Assembly: GCF_017813235.1 (NCBI RefSeq)
Contig: NZ_JAGISH010000001.1
Span: 434,001-498,000 of the forward strand
Direction of reading: 5' to 3'
From: Sagittula salina
GTDB lineage: Bacteria; Pseudomonadota; Alphaproteobacteria; Rhodobacterales; Rhodobacteraceae
Length of the DNA: 64,000 nt
Below the pieces are notes generated by a model. That model did no database searches and was not told the DNA's origin. It was given only the letters and a program-made list of their open reading frames with translations. The first letter of the stretch is position 1. Every line of letters begins with the position of its first letter. A program made the translations under genes and the position numbers. Below, piece by piece: positions 14,993 through 23,481 of this stretch.

Positions 14993-15756
14993 CAGGCCTG
15001 CCCTTCGTCGTGGTGCGCGTGATCGTGGTCATGGTCGCAGCCCGCGTCATGTCGGTGCGAATGTTCGTGCCGATAAAGCGCCAGCGCGCCCCCCGTCCCG
15101 GTGCCGAAAAGTGCCCGGTATTCCTCTGCCTGTGCGACCACCTCCGGGTGACCTTCGCAGCAGATATGACCGTTCACACAGATCACCCTGTCGGAGGCGC
15201 TCATGACCACATGCAACTCGTGACTGACCATCAGGACGGCACAGCCCATGGCGTTTCGCACCTCTTCCAGCCGCTGGTAGAAGGCCGCCTGCCCGGGCTG
15301 ATCAAGCCCCGTGGTGGGTTCGTCGAGAATTAGCAACTCCGGCCGGTCGAGCAGCGCGCGCGCCAGTAGCACGCGCTGGAACTGCCCACCCGAAAGCCCC
15401 GTGAGCGGCCGGTCATCCAGCCCGCCGGCGCCTGCCTCCTCCAGCGCGGCGCGGCGCGCCTCACCGGGTACACGTCTGGGCAGGTCCAGAAAGCGCCCCA
15501 CGCTCATCGGCATCGACGCATCCAGCCGCAGCCCCTGCGGGACATACCCCAGCCGCAGCCCGGGCTTGCGGCGCACCCGCCCGGCCGATGGCGGAAGCGC
15601 ACCGATCAGCGCCTTCAGCAGCGTCGACTTGCCGGATCCGTTCGGCCCCACCACGGTGACGATCTCCCCCGCACGTATGGCGAAATCGACGTCGCGCAAG
15701 ACAAGGCGGCTGCCCTGCTCCACGCCCAGGCCCCGCGCCTCGATCAGATTGGTCAC
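14992..15756 (-). CDS. znuC: Zinc ABC transporter ATP-binding protein with His-rich tail
   Basis: This 254-residue ATPase powers zinc import. Walker A GPNGSGKST (about residues 38-46), signature LSGGQFQRVLLARAL (about 135-149) and Walker B LLILDEPTTGLD (about 155-166) are intact, with the switch His in VSHELH. The C-terminal 25 residues are His-rich (HEHSHRHDAGCDHDHDHAHH), a probable metal-sensing or buffering tail not present in all ZnuC proteins. The GTG start at 15756 overlaps the zur stop (GTGA); longer frames upstream only run antiparallel to zur. Confidence 0.93.
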   Translation of the reverse strand: MTNLIEARGLGVEQGSRLVLRDVDFAIRAGEIVTVVGPNGSGKSTLLKALIGALPPSAGRVRRKPGLRLGYVPQGLRLDASMPMSVGRFLDLPRRVPGEARRAALEEAGAGGLDDRPLTGLSGGQFQRVLLARALLDRPELLILDEPTTGLDQPGQAAFYQRLEEVRNAMGCAVLMVSHELHVVMSASDRVICVNGHICCEGHPEVVAQAEEYRALFGTGTGGALALYRHEHSHRHDAGCDHDHDHAHHDEGQA

Positions 15757-16241
15757 GCGGCGCCCTCCTGACAGGCCGGGCACACCCCCTCGGCCTCCAT
15801 CGCGACCCGTTCCACTTCGAAGCCTAGTTCGGTCGCCGTATTCCGCAATGCCCGCCCCGCGCGCCGCGCCGGCGTTTCGGCGATGGCAGAACACTTCCGG
15901 CAAATCAGGAACGTGGGCGCGTGGTCCTCCGTCGGGGCGCTGCAGGCGATGAAGGCATTGAGCCGTTCGATCCGATGAACAAAGCCGTGCTTCACAAGAA
16001 AATCCAGCGCCCGATAGGCAACCGGCGGCTGCGAACCCAAACCCTCGGCGCGCAGGATATCAAGCACTTCGTACGCGCCCAGGGCGCGGTGATGCGACAG
16101 CAGGATCTCAAGGACCCGGCGCCGCACCGGCGTCAGCTGTAGGCCCTGGTCCGCGCAGACCGCCTCGGCCACGCCCATACCGTCGACGATACACGCCTTG
16201 TGGTCGTGCGCTTCAAACCCCTTGATTTCCAAACCCTTCAC
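15753..16241 (-). CDS. zur: Zinc uptake regulator Zur (Fur family)
   Basis: Zur represses zinc import genes when zinc-loaded. The 162-residue protein has a Fur-type winged helix (LTPVRRRVLEILLSHHRALGAYEVLDIL, about residues 36-63) and a dimer domain with the structural-zinc pairs CRKC (about 118-121) and CPAC (about 156-159). The HDHxxC motif at residues 13-18 supports the long N-terminus, so the GTG start at 16241 is preferred although its GGAG element is very close; the ATG at 16178 would remove the motif. It is divergent from znuA across a Zur box. Confidence 0.9.
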   Translation of the reverse strand: MKGLEIKGFEAHDHKACIVDGMGVAEAVCADQGLQLTPVRRRVLEILLSHHRALGAYEVLDILRAEGLGSQPPVAYRALDFLVKHGFVHRIERLNAFIACSAPTEDHAPTFLICRKCSAIAETPARRAGRALRNTATELGFEVERVAMEAEGVCPACQEGAA

Positions 16242-16291
16242 CTCCGGCCGGACCCGGCGATGCGATGCACGCCGCCTTTGGGGATTGATAT

Positions 16292-16304
16292 GTTATCTTA
16301 TAAC
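16292..16304. promoter_or_regulatory. Zur box between zur and znuA
   Basis: GTTAT-CTT-ATAAC is a perfect 5-3-5 inverted repeat inside TGATATGTTATC...AACG, matching the Zur-box pattern of Alpha- and Gammaproteobacteria. It lies 40 bp before znuA and 51 bp before zur, so one site can control both operons. Confidence 0.85.
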
Positions 16305-16343
16305 GCACTACAAGACCTGAGACCGACCGAAGAAGGACACCCC

Positions 16344-17294
16344 ATGGCTTTTCTCCGCAACGCGGCCCGTACCGCCCTGATGATGCTCCCCGCCCTGCCC
16401 GCTTGGGCGGAGCCGCTCACAGTGACCGACATCCCCCCTGTGGCTTCGCTGGTGTCGATGGTCAGTGGATCGGAGGCGGTCGTGCTGCTTCCGCCCGGCA
16501 CTTCGGCGCATACGTTTTCGCTGAAACCGAGCCAGGCCCGCAGCCTGTCGCAGGCGGCGCTGGTGGTCTGGATCGGGCCAGAGCTTACGCCCGCGCTTGA
16601 CCGGCAGATCCGGGCGCTGGCTCCTGACGCCGGGACAATCGCGCTGGCGCATCTGGAAGCCAGCCTTCGCCTGCCGTTTCGCGAGGGTGGCCTGATGCCG
16701 CACGATGATCACGCAGAGCACGGCAACGAGCACGCCGATGACCACGACGCGGAAGAGGACAGCCACGCAAACAAAGCCGACGCTTTCGATCCACACCTCT
16801 GGCTCGACCCGAAGAACGCCACCCTCTGGCTCGAGGCTATCGCGCAGGCGCTGTCGGACCTCGACCCGGACAACGCTGCCAGATACCGCGCGAACGCCCT
16901 GACAGGGGCGGCGGCCATCGCGACCGCTACGGAGGAAGCCCGCGCTCGCCTCACCCCGCTGGAAGGCCGCACCATCGCGGTTTCGCACGATGCTTTTCAG
17001 TATTTCGAGCACGCTTTCGGGTTGAATGTGACCGCTGCGCTGTCGGACGGGGACGATGCGGCACCGGGGGCGGCACGAGTGGCCGCGCTGCGTGATCGTC
17101 TCGCCGAACAGCACCCCGCCTGCATCCTGACAGAGCCGGGAACCGACGCGGCGCTGCTTGCCTCCGTCGCACCCGAAACGATCCCCCGCGCGGAGATCGA
17201 CGTCATGGGCGGCACCCTGCCGCAGGGACCGGCGCTCTATCCCGGCCTGATCGCGGACATCGCGCAACGCATTGCCGACTGCGCTGACCAATAA
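16344..17294 (+). CDS. znuA: Zinc ABC transporter substrate-binding protein
   Basis: This 316-residue periplasmic protein captures zinc for ZnuBC. It starts at 16344 with a signal peptide (MAFLRNAARTALMMLPALPAWA). The cluster A-I fold is evident: TSAHTFSLKPSQ holds the first His ligand (about residue 54), and DAFDPHLWLDPKN (about 148-160) and SHDAFQYFEHAFGL (about 215-228) hold further ligands. The acidic His-rich loop between about 120 and 145 (HDDHAEHGNEHADDHD) is typical of zinc-specific members. It is divergent from zur-znuCB. Confidence 0.95.
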   Translation: MAFLRNAARTALMMLPALPAWAEPLTVTDIPPVASLVSMVSGSEAVVLLPPGTSAHTFSLKPSQARSLSQAALVVWIGPELTPALDRQIRALAPDAGTIALAHLEASLRLPFREGGLMPHDDHAEHGNEHADDHDAEEDSHANKADAFDPHLWLDPKNATLWLEAIAQALSDLDPDNAARYRANALTGAAAIATATEEARARLTPLEGRTIAVSHDAFQYFEHAFGLNVTAALSDGDDAAPGAARVAALRDRLAEQHPACILTEPGTDAALLASVAPETIPRAEIDVMGGTLPQGPALYPGLIADIAQRIADCADQ

Positions 17295-17302
17295 GACCAA
17301 AA

Positions 17303-17331
17303 GGGCCGCGGCGCATTCACCGCTGCGGCCC
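17303..17331. terminator. Hairpin between znuA and pxpA
   Basis: GGGCCGCGGCG pairs with CGCTGCGGCCC with one mismatch around a CATTCA loop, 8 bp past the znuA stop. The gene on the right is convergent. No long T run is present. Confidence 0.5.
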
Positions 17332-17398
17332 GCCTGCCAATAAGCTTGAAGGACCCTCTGCGGATTGGTACCTCTGCAGAAGTTGGGGAGCAGCGCCG

Positions 17399-18178
17399 CT
17401 ACCCGGCGAAGACCCCGCGCCGCCCTTCGAAACGGGCGATCCTCACGCCTTCGACCTCCAGCCGCGCACGCACCGCCTTGGCGATGGCCAGCGCGGTCGG
17501 TCCGTCGCCATGCAGACAGATCGTGTCCACCGGCGCCGGGATCGGTGCGCCCTCCTCGGGCAGGATCGCCCCCGCCAGCACCATGCGCGCCACCCGCGAA
17601 GCCGCCAGTTCGGCATCGTGGATCACCGCGCCGGGCAGGCTGCGGTCGACGAGTGTGGCGTCGGCGTTGTAGGCGCGATCTGCGAATATCTCGCCCGCCC
17701 AGGAACACGCCAGCCGCTCTGCCGCGCTCTGCTGCGCCGTGGCGGCCAGAACCATCACGATGATGTCCGGCATGACCTCGAGCGCGGCGCCGTAACAGGC
17801 CTCCGCCAGCGCGACATCCTCAGAAGTCATGTTGGCCAGCGCGCCGTGCAGCTTCAGATGCCGCACCTCGGCCCCCGAAGCACGCGCGATGCCCAGAGCC
17901 GCGCCCAGCTGATACTGCACCGCGTGTCGCAGGGTTTTCTCCGGCAAGTGCATCCGCCGCCGGCCAAAGCCCTGCAGATCAGGAAATCCGGGATGTGCGC
18001 CGATGCCCACGCCGTTTCGGGCAGCCCGCCGCATGGTCTGGGCCATCACCTCCGGATCGCCCGCATGGAACCCACAGGCGACGTTGGCCGAAGAGATTAC
18101 CTCCAGCAGTTCCGCGTCCTGCCCCATGACCCAGGGGCCGTAACTTTCGCCCATGTCCGCGTTCAGATCGACCTGCAT
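17399..18178 (-). CDS. pxpA: 5-oxoprolinase subunit A (LamB/YcsF family)
   Basis: This 259-residue protein of the LamB/YcsF family is a subunit of the ATP-dependent bacterial 5-oxoprolinase that converts pyroglutamate to glutamate. The N-terminal DLNADMGESYG (about residues 4-14), NVACGFHAGDPEVM (about 33-46) and HPGFPDLQGFGRR (about 64-76) are family signatures. Start 18178 gives MQVDLNADMGE at the N-terminus. The partners pxpB and pxpC are not next to it; instead a class V aminotransferase-like gene ends 4 bp upstream of its start, suggesting a shared transcript. Confidence 0.9.
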   Translation of the reverse strand: MQVDLNADMGESYGPWVMGQDAELLEVISSANVACGFHAGDPEVMAQTMRRAARNGVGIGAHPGFPDLQGFGRRRMHLPEKTLRHAVQYQLGAALGIARASGAEVRHLKLHGALANMTSEDVALAEACYGAALEVMPDIIVMVLAATAQQSAAERLACSWAGEIFADRAYNADATLVDRSLPGAVIHDAELAASRVARMVLAGAILPEEGAPIPAPVDTICLHGDGPTALAIAKAVRARLEVEGVRIARFEGRRGVFAG

Positions 18179-18182
18179 CGCC

Positions 18183-19427
18183 CTACCCAAGGATATCCGC
18201 CATGACCGACAGGAACCGCCGCACTTCGTCAAGGCTGTTGTAATGCGCGAGGCTGACGCGCACGCAATGTGGCTGCCCCAAGGGCGCCAGGATATTACCC
18301 GAGTAATGGTCGGCCTTGCGGGTGTGGGTGCGGATGGACTCGGCGTTCAGCGCGGCGACGATCTCGGGCGCGGCCAGACGGTCGGACCAGAAACTGACGA
18401 GCCCTTCGCGCGCCGTATTCTCCGCCCCGCCGACGATGGTGACGCCCGGCAGGTCCGCAAGGCCAGTCAGGTTGTCCGTTCCGCGAATCATCGCCTGCGT
18501 CAGCGCCGCCTCATGGGCGTGGATCGCCTGCCCGGCCGCCTCGATGCGGGCGCGGGGATCGTCGGATTCGCTCACCTTGCCGCCGAGCCATTCGAAATAG
18601 GCCACGACGTCGGAAACGGTTGCATATGCGCCAGTGTCGCGGGTGCCCAGCTCCCAGTTTCCGGCAGGTCCACCGATCAGCGCGTCATGCGCCAGCGCCG
18701 TCAGCCGGTCGGACGCCCAGGCCACCCCGTAGCCATGCCGGGAGAAAACCTTGTAGGGCGAGATCACGTAGCCGTCGATGCCAGCCGCAGCCACGTCGAT
18801 GCCGCCATGGCAGGCGTGCTGGATGCCGTCGACGATGATCAGGGCATCGGGCGCCACAGACCGCACCGCGCGGGCGATGGCGGGCAGATCCATGCCCATG
18901 CCGGTGACCGGCGAAGTATGCAGGATGGTGACCACCGCCGTATCGGGCGTGAGCGCTGCAGCGTAGGCCTCCGGCGTGACCCGCCCCGTGGCGTCGTCAT
19001 GTGGCACGAGAAGGTGCTTGCGGTCAGAAACCTCCGCCCAGCGCGCCGCGGCACTGCGGGAGGCGGGGTGCTCCACAGTGGAGCCAAGGACGACACCCGG
19101 GCCTGCACCGAGGCAGGCATCGCGGATGAGGCGGAACAGCAGTTCTGTGCCGCTCTCACCAAAGACCACCGCGCCGCCGGTCGCGTTGAAGAACCGGCGG
19201 ATATCGGCGCGCGCCTTGTCGATCACCTCGACCAGAGCATGACTGGCGGGGTTGTCGCGGCCCTGATTGTCAGGAATGGCGGCGAAGCGGGCGGATGTTT
19301 CCACCACGGACTTCAGCGTCAGCGCGCCACCGGCGTTTTCAAAGAATATGCGCGGGCCGGTGAAGGGACAGGCCTCCACGTGGGCGAAGCGCGCGCGAAT
19401 TGCGGAGAGGAGCGTATCGTCAAACAT
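18183..19427 (-). CDS. Class V aminotransferase / cysteine desulfurase-like PLP enzyme
   Basis: This 414-residue enzyme belongs to the PLP-dependent class V aminotransferases. The PLP Lys sits in YVISPYKVFSRHG (about residues 226-238), and DALIIVDGIQHACHG (about 205-219) holds the PLP-binding Asp. It lacks the flexible Cys loop expected of a SufS/IscS desulfurase in an obvious form, so the substrate is unknown. Start 19427 gives MFDDTLLSAIRARFAHVEAC, matching the family N-terminus. It is directly upstream of pxpA (4-bp gap), pointing to amino-acid or pyroglutamate-related metabolism. Confidence 0.82.
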   Translation of the reverse strand: MFDDTLLSAIRARFAHVEACPFTGPRIFFENAGGALTLKSVVETSARFAAIPDNQGRDNPASHALVEVIDKARADIRRFFNATGGAVVFGESGTELLFRLIRDACLGAGPGVVLGSTVEHPASRSAAARWAEVSDRKHLLVPHDDATGRVTPEAYAAALTPDTAVVTILHTSPVTGMGMDLPAIARAVRSVAPDALIIVDGIQHACHGGIDVAAAGIDGYVISPYKVFSRHGYGVAWASDRLTALAHDALIGGPAGNWELGTRDTGAYATVSDVVAYFEWLGGKVSESDDPRARIEAAGQAIHAHEAALTQAMIRGTDNLTGLADLPGVTIVGGAENTAREGLVSFWSDRLAAPEIVAALNAESIRTHTRKADHYSGNILAPLGQPHCVRVSLAHYNSLDEVRRFLSVMADILG

Positions 19428-19646
19428 GGCACGATGGGTACGCCGGTGACGCGACGTTGAAAAGAGGGTTCCGCCCTGTCTCGTGCCGGGCGTACGCAGG
19501 ACGCACCGCACCCCCGTTCACACTTGAATACCCCCGCCGACAGCAGGCCGCGCGGGCGGTACCCGACGCTCCCTTCCCGTAGAGGTCTCGAAGTGAAAAG
19601 GATGAGCGCGGGCCGTTTCGCGCCGGGCCAAGCGCGGCGCGATTCC

Positions 19647-19841
19647 TCAGTGGGGCTTGCGCTGCGCTTCCTCAATGACCTGCTCCATCGCTTCTGCGGC
19701 CTTATCGAAATCCTCGGGGTCGTTCGACGGGATGGCATAGCTGCCGCCGAGCCACTTGGCGAGGTCGATGTCGGCACAGCGCTTCGAGCAAAACGGCCGG
19801 TACTCCACATCAGTCTTGCGCTGGCAGATCGGGCAACTCAC
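19647..19841 (-). CDS. yacG: DNA gyrase inhibitor YacG
   Basis: YacG is a small zinc protein that in E. coli binds gyrase B. The 64-residue protein has the four-Cys zinc site CPICQRK...RPFCSKRCADIDLAKWL. The start is the GTG at 19841, whose GTGA overlaps the stop of the RNase E/G gene. The frame continues far upstream but that part is antiparallel to RNase E/G coding in another frame. It is last in maf - RNase E/G - yacG. Confidence 0.92.
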   Translation of the reverse strand: MSCPICQRKTDVEYRPFCSKRCADIDLAKWLGGSYAIPSNDPEDFDKAAEAMEQVIEEAQRKPH

Positions 19842-20869
19842 AGCAGCCCCCTGACCGGCACCCGATCCCGCTTTCGCTGCAATTCCAACATGCCCAGTGT
19901 GGTCCAGCCGACCACGATGGTCTCCACCCGGTCCTTCTTCAGCGCGGCCTTCAGTGCGGCCTCGACCTGGCGGCGGTCCTTCTTCGGCATGGGCGCCGGA
20001 TCCACGACCACCACGCCGCCCAGGCCACGCAGACGCAACTGACGCGGAAGGTCGCGGAAGGCCGCGAGCGTGGCCTTCAGCCCCGCCGCGGGAGAGGAAT
20101 CGTTGCCGGTGTTCACATCGATCGCCACCAGCGCGGTAGTCGGCTCGATCACCATTGAGGCGCCGCCGCCGAGTCGAACCGTCGGGTCCTTCAGCGCGTC
20201 GATCGCCTCGTCGATGCCGTGACGGGCAAAGCTGCCGGCCTCCGCGTCGATCTCTGCCGGTTCCGACCATTCGCGCCACGCGAGCCCATGCGGACCCTCG
20301 CCCTCCACCAGCAACTCCGCGCCGCCCGAGGTGTCGGCCAGAACGTTGACGGCCAGCTCGGCCATGGCAGCGATGTCCGCTGCCACGTCGTCCTCCGAAG
20401 CCTCGGCGCAACTGGAACGCAGGATCAGGCCCGCCCCCTCCGGCAAGGGGACCTCCCCCAGCGTGTCATGCACCAGTTCAAGAAGGCTTTCACGCAGATC
20501 GTCGTCCTTGATCTGGCGCGATACATTCAGACCGGGGGCATCCGGCGTGACGATGGCGTAGCGGGACTTGAACAGCAGCTTCGCGGTCACCGGGATGGCT
20601 TTTCCGGGTTCTGCAAAGCCCGTGACCTGCACCAATATCGCCGCGCCCGGCGAGAGGCCCTTCACCTGCCGCAGAAAGGCACTGCCGTCTGGCGTGTCGA
20701 GGAACATGCCGCCCTGCCCCTTCATCGGACGCTGCGCGATGGCACGGTATATGTTGCCCGGGCGTGGCTGATCGTCCTCGATAAAAAGGTCCTCAATCCG
20801 TCCGTCCACCACCAGTGCCGCCGCCTCGCGGCCGTTCCAGTGGTCCAGTGCAATCGTGCGTCCCTTCAT
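19838..20869 (-). CDS. Ribonuclease E/G family protein, short form
   Basis: This 343-residue endoribonuclease-family protein contains the S1-like and 5'-sensor regions in reduced form and the DNase I-like catalytic core. The metal-binding Asp residues are visible in [13 protein letters not shown] (about residues 247-259) and [14 protein letters not shown] (about 286-299). The protein stops at [11 protein letters not shown], before the Zn-link CPxC and the small domain of E. coli RNase E/G (G is 489 residues). It should process or decay RNA, but tetramer assembly through the Zn-link cannot occur. It overlaps maf upstream and yacG downstream by 4 nt each. Confidence 0.85.
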   Translation of the reverse strand: MKGRTIALDHWNGREAAALVVDGRIEDLFIEDDQPRPGNIYRAIAQRPMKGQGGMFLDTPDGSAFLRQVKGLSPGAAILVQVTGFAEPGKAIPVTAKLLFKSRYAIVTPDAPGLNVSRQIKDDDLRESLLELVHDTLGEVPLPEGAGLILRSSCAEASEDDVAADIAAMAELAVNVLADTSGGAELLVEGEGPHGLAWREWSEPAEIDAEAGSFARHGIDEAIDALKDPTVRLGGGASMVIEPTTALVAIDVNTGNDSSPAAGLKATLAAFRDLPRQLRLRGLGGVVVVDPAPMPKKDRRQVEAALKAALKKDRVETIVVGWTTLGMLELQRKRDRVPVRGLL

Positions 20870-21453
20870 GGCGTGTCCTTGTACATCGGGTAGCCTGCGG
20901 CCTGCAGGAGGTGTGCGGTTTCGGTCAGCGGCAGGCCGACGACCGCGGTAAAACTGCCGGAGATCCACGGGATAAAGGCACCCGCCGGGCCTTGAATGGC
21001 ATAGCCGCCAGCCTTGCCGCGCCAGTCACCGGAGGCGAGATAAGCATTCAGCTCCTCATTGGAAAGAAGCTTCATCTTCACCTGGGTAACGACGTCGCGC
21101 TCCCAGATGCGATCACCGCGCCGCACCGCCACGGCAGTGACGACGCGATGACGGCGGCCTGCAAGCGCGGTGAGAAAGCCGGCGGCCTCTTTTTCATCGA
21201 CGGGTTTGCCGAGGATGCGACGGCCCAGCGCAACGGTCGTGTCGGCCGAAAGCACGATTTCATCGGCGTCAGCCGGGATGGCCACCGCCTTCTCGCGAGC
21301 GAGGCGTACGCAATAAGGACGCGGCAATTCACGCGGGTGCGGATCCTCGTCGATGTCGGGCGGGCGCACGGCGTCGGCAACCACTCCCAATTGCGCAAGC
21401 AGGTCGCGGCGGCGTGGGCTGCCGGAACCGAGGATAAGGCGGGGTCTGGTCAT
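20866..21453 (-). CDS. maf: Maf family nucleoside triphosphate pyrophosphatase
   Basis: Maf proteins hydrolyse non-canonical or modified nucleotides and are linked to septum formation. The 195-residue protein has [18 protein letters not shown] (about residues 6-23), the catalytic ADTTVAL segment (about 70-76), and [20 protein letters not shown] (about 141-160) with the conserved Lys and Gly residues. Length is normal. It heads the three overlapping genes maf - RNase E/G - yacG, downstream of infA and separated from it by a terminator. Confidence 0.93.
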   Translation of the reverse strand: MTRPRLILGSGSPRRRDLLAQLGVVADAVRPPDIDEDPHPRELPRPYCVRLAREKAVAIPADADEIVLSADTTVALGRRILGKPVDEKEAAGFLTALAGRRHRVVTAVAVRRGDRIWERDVVTQVKMKLLSNEELNAYLASGDWRGKAGGYAIQGPAGAFIPWISGSFTAVVGLPLTETAHLLQAAGYPMYKDTP

Positions 21454-21566
21454 TCTGAGCCTTTCGGAGGAGTCGGAGCCGCGCCTCGACCTACGAAATT
21501 TCGCCGCGTCGGAAAAGAGTGTCTGACAGGCCTTCGGCGCGCGAAATTCCCACCCTCTTGAAATGA

Positions 21567-21600
21567 AATGACCCCGGTCGCAAAAGCGATCAGGGTCATT
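21567..21600 (-). terminator. Terminator downstream of infA
   Basis: On the minus strand AATGACCCTGATCGC and GCGACCGGGGTCATT form a long imperfect stem with a TTTT loop, followed by a T-rich tail (TCATTT). A second small hairpin, GATCCCC-TTGG-GGGATC, lies just before it (21610-21625). Confidence 0.7.
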
Positions 21601-21629
21601 GCGTACCGCGATCCCCCAAGGGGATCGGC

Positions 21630-21848
21630 TTATTTGAAGCGGTAGTTGATACGGCCCTTAGTAAGATCGTAGGGCGTCATTTCTACCTGGACCCGGTCGC
21701 CGGCCAGAACTCGGATGCGGTTCTTGCGCATCTTGCCTGCCGTATGCGCGATGATCTCATGGCCGTTTTCAAGCTCGACCCGGAACGTCGCATTCGGCAG
21801 GAGTTCCTTCACGACACCGGGAAATTCGAGCGATTCTTCCTTGGCCAT
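21630..21848 (-). CDS. infA: Translation initiation factor IF-1
   Basis: IF-1 binds the ribosomal A site during initiation. The 72-residue protein is a single OB (S1-like) fold of the usual length: [20 protein letters not shown], then [20 protein letters not shown], and the end [15 protein letters not shown]. The start at 21848 has a GGAGA site; the longer frame from 21881 is not conserved. It is followed by a terminator and preceded by the nitrilase-family gene. Confidence 0.98.
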   Translation of the reverse strand: MAKEESLEFPGVVKELLPNATFRVELENGHEIIAHTAGKMRKNRIRVLAGDRVQVEMTPYDLTKGRINYRFK

Positions 21849-21957
21849 GGTCTCTCCTTCGTTGTCGACCCCGCGACGCATATGCGTCGATAGGGGTCAG
21901 GCGAGGTTGCATATGGTCCTATCCTTCGGGATTTTCAAGTCACATCTTGGCAGGAGA

Positions 21958-22836
21958 TCATCGCAATACGGTTAATCCGGGTGCGGCGTCACGGCCCGCC
22001 TGCTCTTTCCAATGGCGCCTGTTCAGTACAACGCCATCTTTTCGCACCTCATCAACGGTCTCGAGGTCGACTTCGGCATAGGTCCATCCCGGGGCGTTCA
22101 ACGTGCCCTCGGCAACGACACCGGTCGAAGGAAAGCCCCGGTCCGGCGGGCAGAACACCCCCCCTGCGCCACAGTTGGTGTCCACCGCCTCTGACCAGTC
22201 GCAGGTGCCGACCGTCGAAGACATCACCACAAGGCATTGATTTTCCAGCGCGCGTGCCATGCTGCCAATGCGTACACGCCAATAGCCCGCCAGGGCTTCG
22301 GTGCAGGAGGGGACCAGCAACAACTGTGCATCCGACAGCGCACGGCCCAGCAGGGGGAACTCGCTGTCGTAGCAGATCAGAACTCCGATCCGGCCCAGCA
22401 CGGTGTCGAAAACCTGGAGCGGCGCGCCCCCCTGCACCCCCCAGTCCTCACGTTCGAAGCGGGTCATGATCTGCTTGTCGATCTGCGCCATGCCACCTTC
22501 GGGACCGAAGAACCGCGCGCGGTTCACTGGCAGACCCTCATCCGTTTCCACCGGCGCGGAGGCGGCAAGGATGTACACGCCGTAATGCTGCGCAAGCCGC
22601 GCGTGCAAGGCGTTCGCCTCAGGCACCCGTTCGGACACAGCGCGAATCGACGCCTGGAGGTCCATCGCCACCTCGCGCCCGGCCAGCGTCGCCAATTCCA
22701 TCGCGCCGTATTCGGGGAAGACCAGAAGCTGCGACCCGGCCTGCGCCGCTTCGCGGACCCAGGACTCGAGCTTTTTGGCGTAAGCCTCCCAGTCGGGCAG
22801 GAAATCCATCGGGTAGGCGGCGGTGGCGATCTTCAT
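21958..22836 (-). CDS. Carbon-nitrogen hydrolase (nitrilase superfamily)
   Basis: This 292-residue cytoplasmic amidase-like enzyme shows the full catalytic set: Glu in LLVFPEYGAMEL (about residue 43), Lys in GMAQIDKQIMTRFE (about 115), and Cys in IGVLICYDSEFP (about 150). The substrate is unknown. It lies downstream of a GNAT gene on the same strand, and bifunctional GNAT/carbon-nitrogen hydrolase fusions exist in other bacteria, so the two products probably act together. With the NTF2-like gene it forms a trio placed between the small phosphatase and infA. Confidence 0.88.
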   Translation of the reverse strand: MKIATAAYPMDFLPDWEAYAKKLESWVREAAQAGSQLLVFPEYGAMELATLAGREVAMDLQASIRAVSERVPEANALHARLAQHYGVYILAASAPVETDEGLPVNRARFFGPEGGMAQIDKQIMTRFEREDWGVQGGAPLQVFDTVLGRIGVLICYDSEFPLLGRALSDAQLLLVPSCTEALAGYWRVRIGSMARALENQCLVVMSSTVGTCDWSEAVDTNCGAGGVFCPPDRGFPSTGVVAEGTLNAPGWTYAEVDLETVDEVRKDGVVLNRRHWKEQAGRDAAPGLTVLR

Positions 22837-22905
22837 GACGGGTGTCCTTTGACTGAGGGTATCTGGGCGCTGCCCCTCCCGGAGGGATTTTCGAGGCCCA
22901 GATGC

Positions 22906-23481
22906 CTAGAGGCGGCGCATCCAGGCCTGAAGGGTGTGCGGGGTCTCATCCCTGTCGCCGAGGTCGGTCCAGCGGAAGGTCGCGGTGACGCCCTCCGCCT
23001 TCTCATAGCCGCGCTTATGCCAGAAGGCATCGAGGGGGCGGTAGTCGGCCGGGCACAACGGATGGTCCGGCGGTCGGACGACAGAGCAGAAAAGCGTGTA
23101 GCTGAAGCCCTGTTCCCGAGCCGCTGCCTCCCGTTGCTCGAAGAAGGCATGGCCGACGCCGTGGCCGCGGTACCCCGGCAGCAGCACGCTTTCGGCACAG
23201 TAGAATATTTCTTGTACCGGCGGCAGCGGGCCTTCGATCTGGCTGGCGTCGTTATGCGCCGCCAAAGGCATGCCTGTCGCCGCGCCGACGATCCGCGCGC
23301 CATCGCGCGCCACCACCAGCACAGCGTCGGGGTTATCGGCGTAGCTGCGCAGATAGGCCGTCTCGTACCCGGGGTCGCCATCGTAAAGGTAGGGAAAGGC
23401 CCGAAAAACCTCGATGCGCAGGCGGGCGAGATCGGGCAGCGCCTGCTCCAGCGCCGCGCCTCGGAGCCGCTCGATTCTCAC
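22906..23481 (-). CDS. GNAT family N-acetyltransferase linked to a nitrilase-family gene
   Basis: This 191-residue acetyltransferase has the CoA-binding segment LPGYRGHGVGHAFFEQRE (about residues 97-114) in place of the standard Q/R-x-x-G-x-G/A loop, and a C-terminal strand region ending in WMRRL. The GTG start at 23481 overlaps the stop of the NTF2-like gene (GTGA); the long frame upstream of it is antisense to nothing conserved. It resembles the GNAT domain of GNAT/nitrilase fusions, and the nitrilase gene follows 70 bp downstream. Substrate unknown. Confidence 0.82.
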   Translation of the reverse strand: MRIERLRGAALEQALPDLARLRIEVFRAFPYLYDGDPGYETAYLRSYADNPDAVLVVARDGARIVGAATGMPLAAHNDASQIEGPLPPVQEIFYCAESVLLPGYRGHGVGHAFFEQREAAAREQGFSYTLFCSVVRPPDHPLCPADYRPLDAFWHKRGYEKAEGVTATFRWTDLGDRDETPHTLQAWMRRL

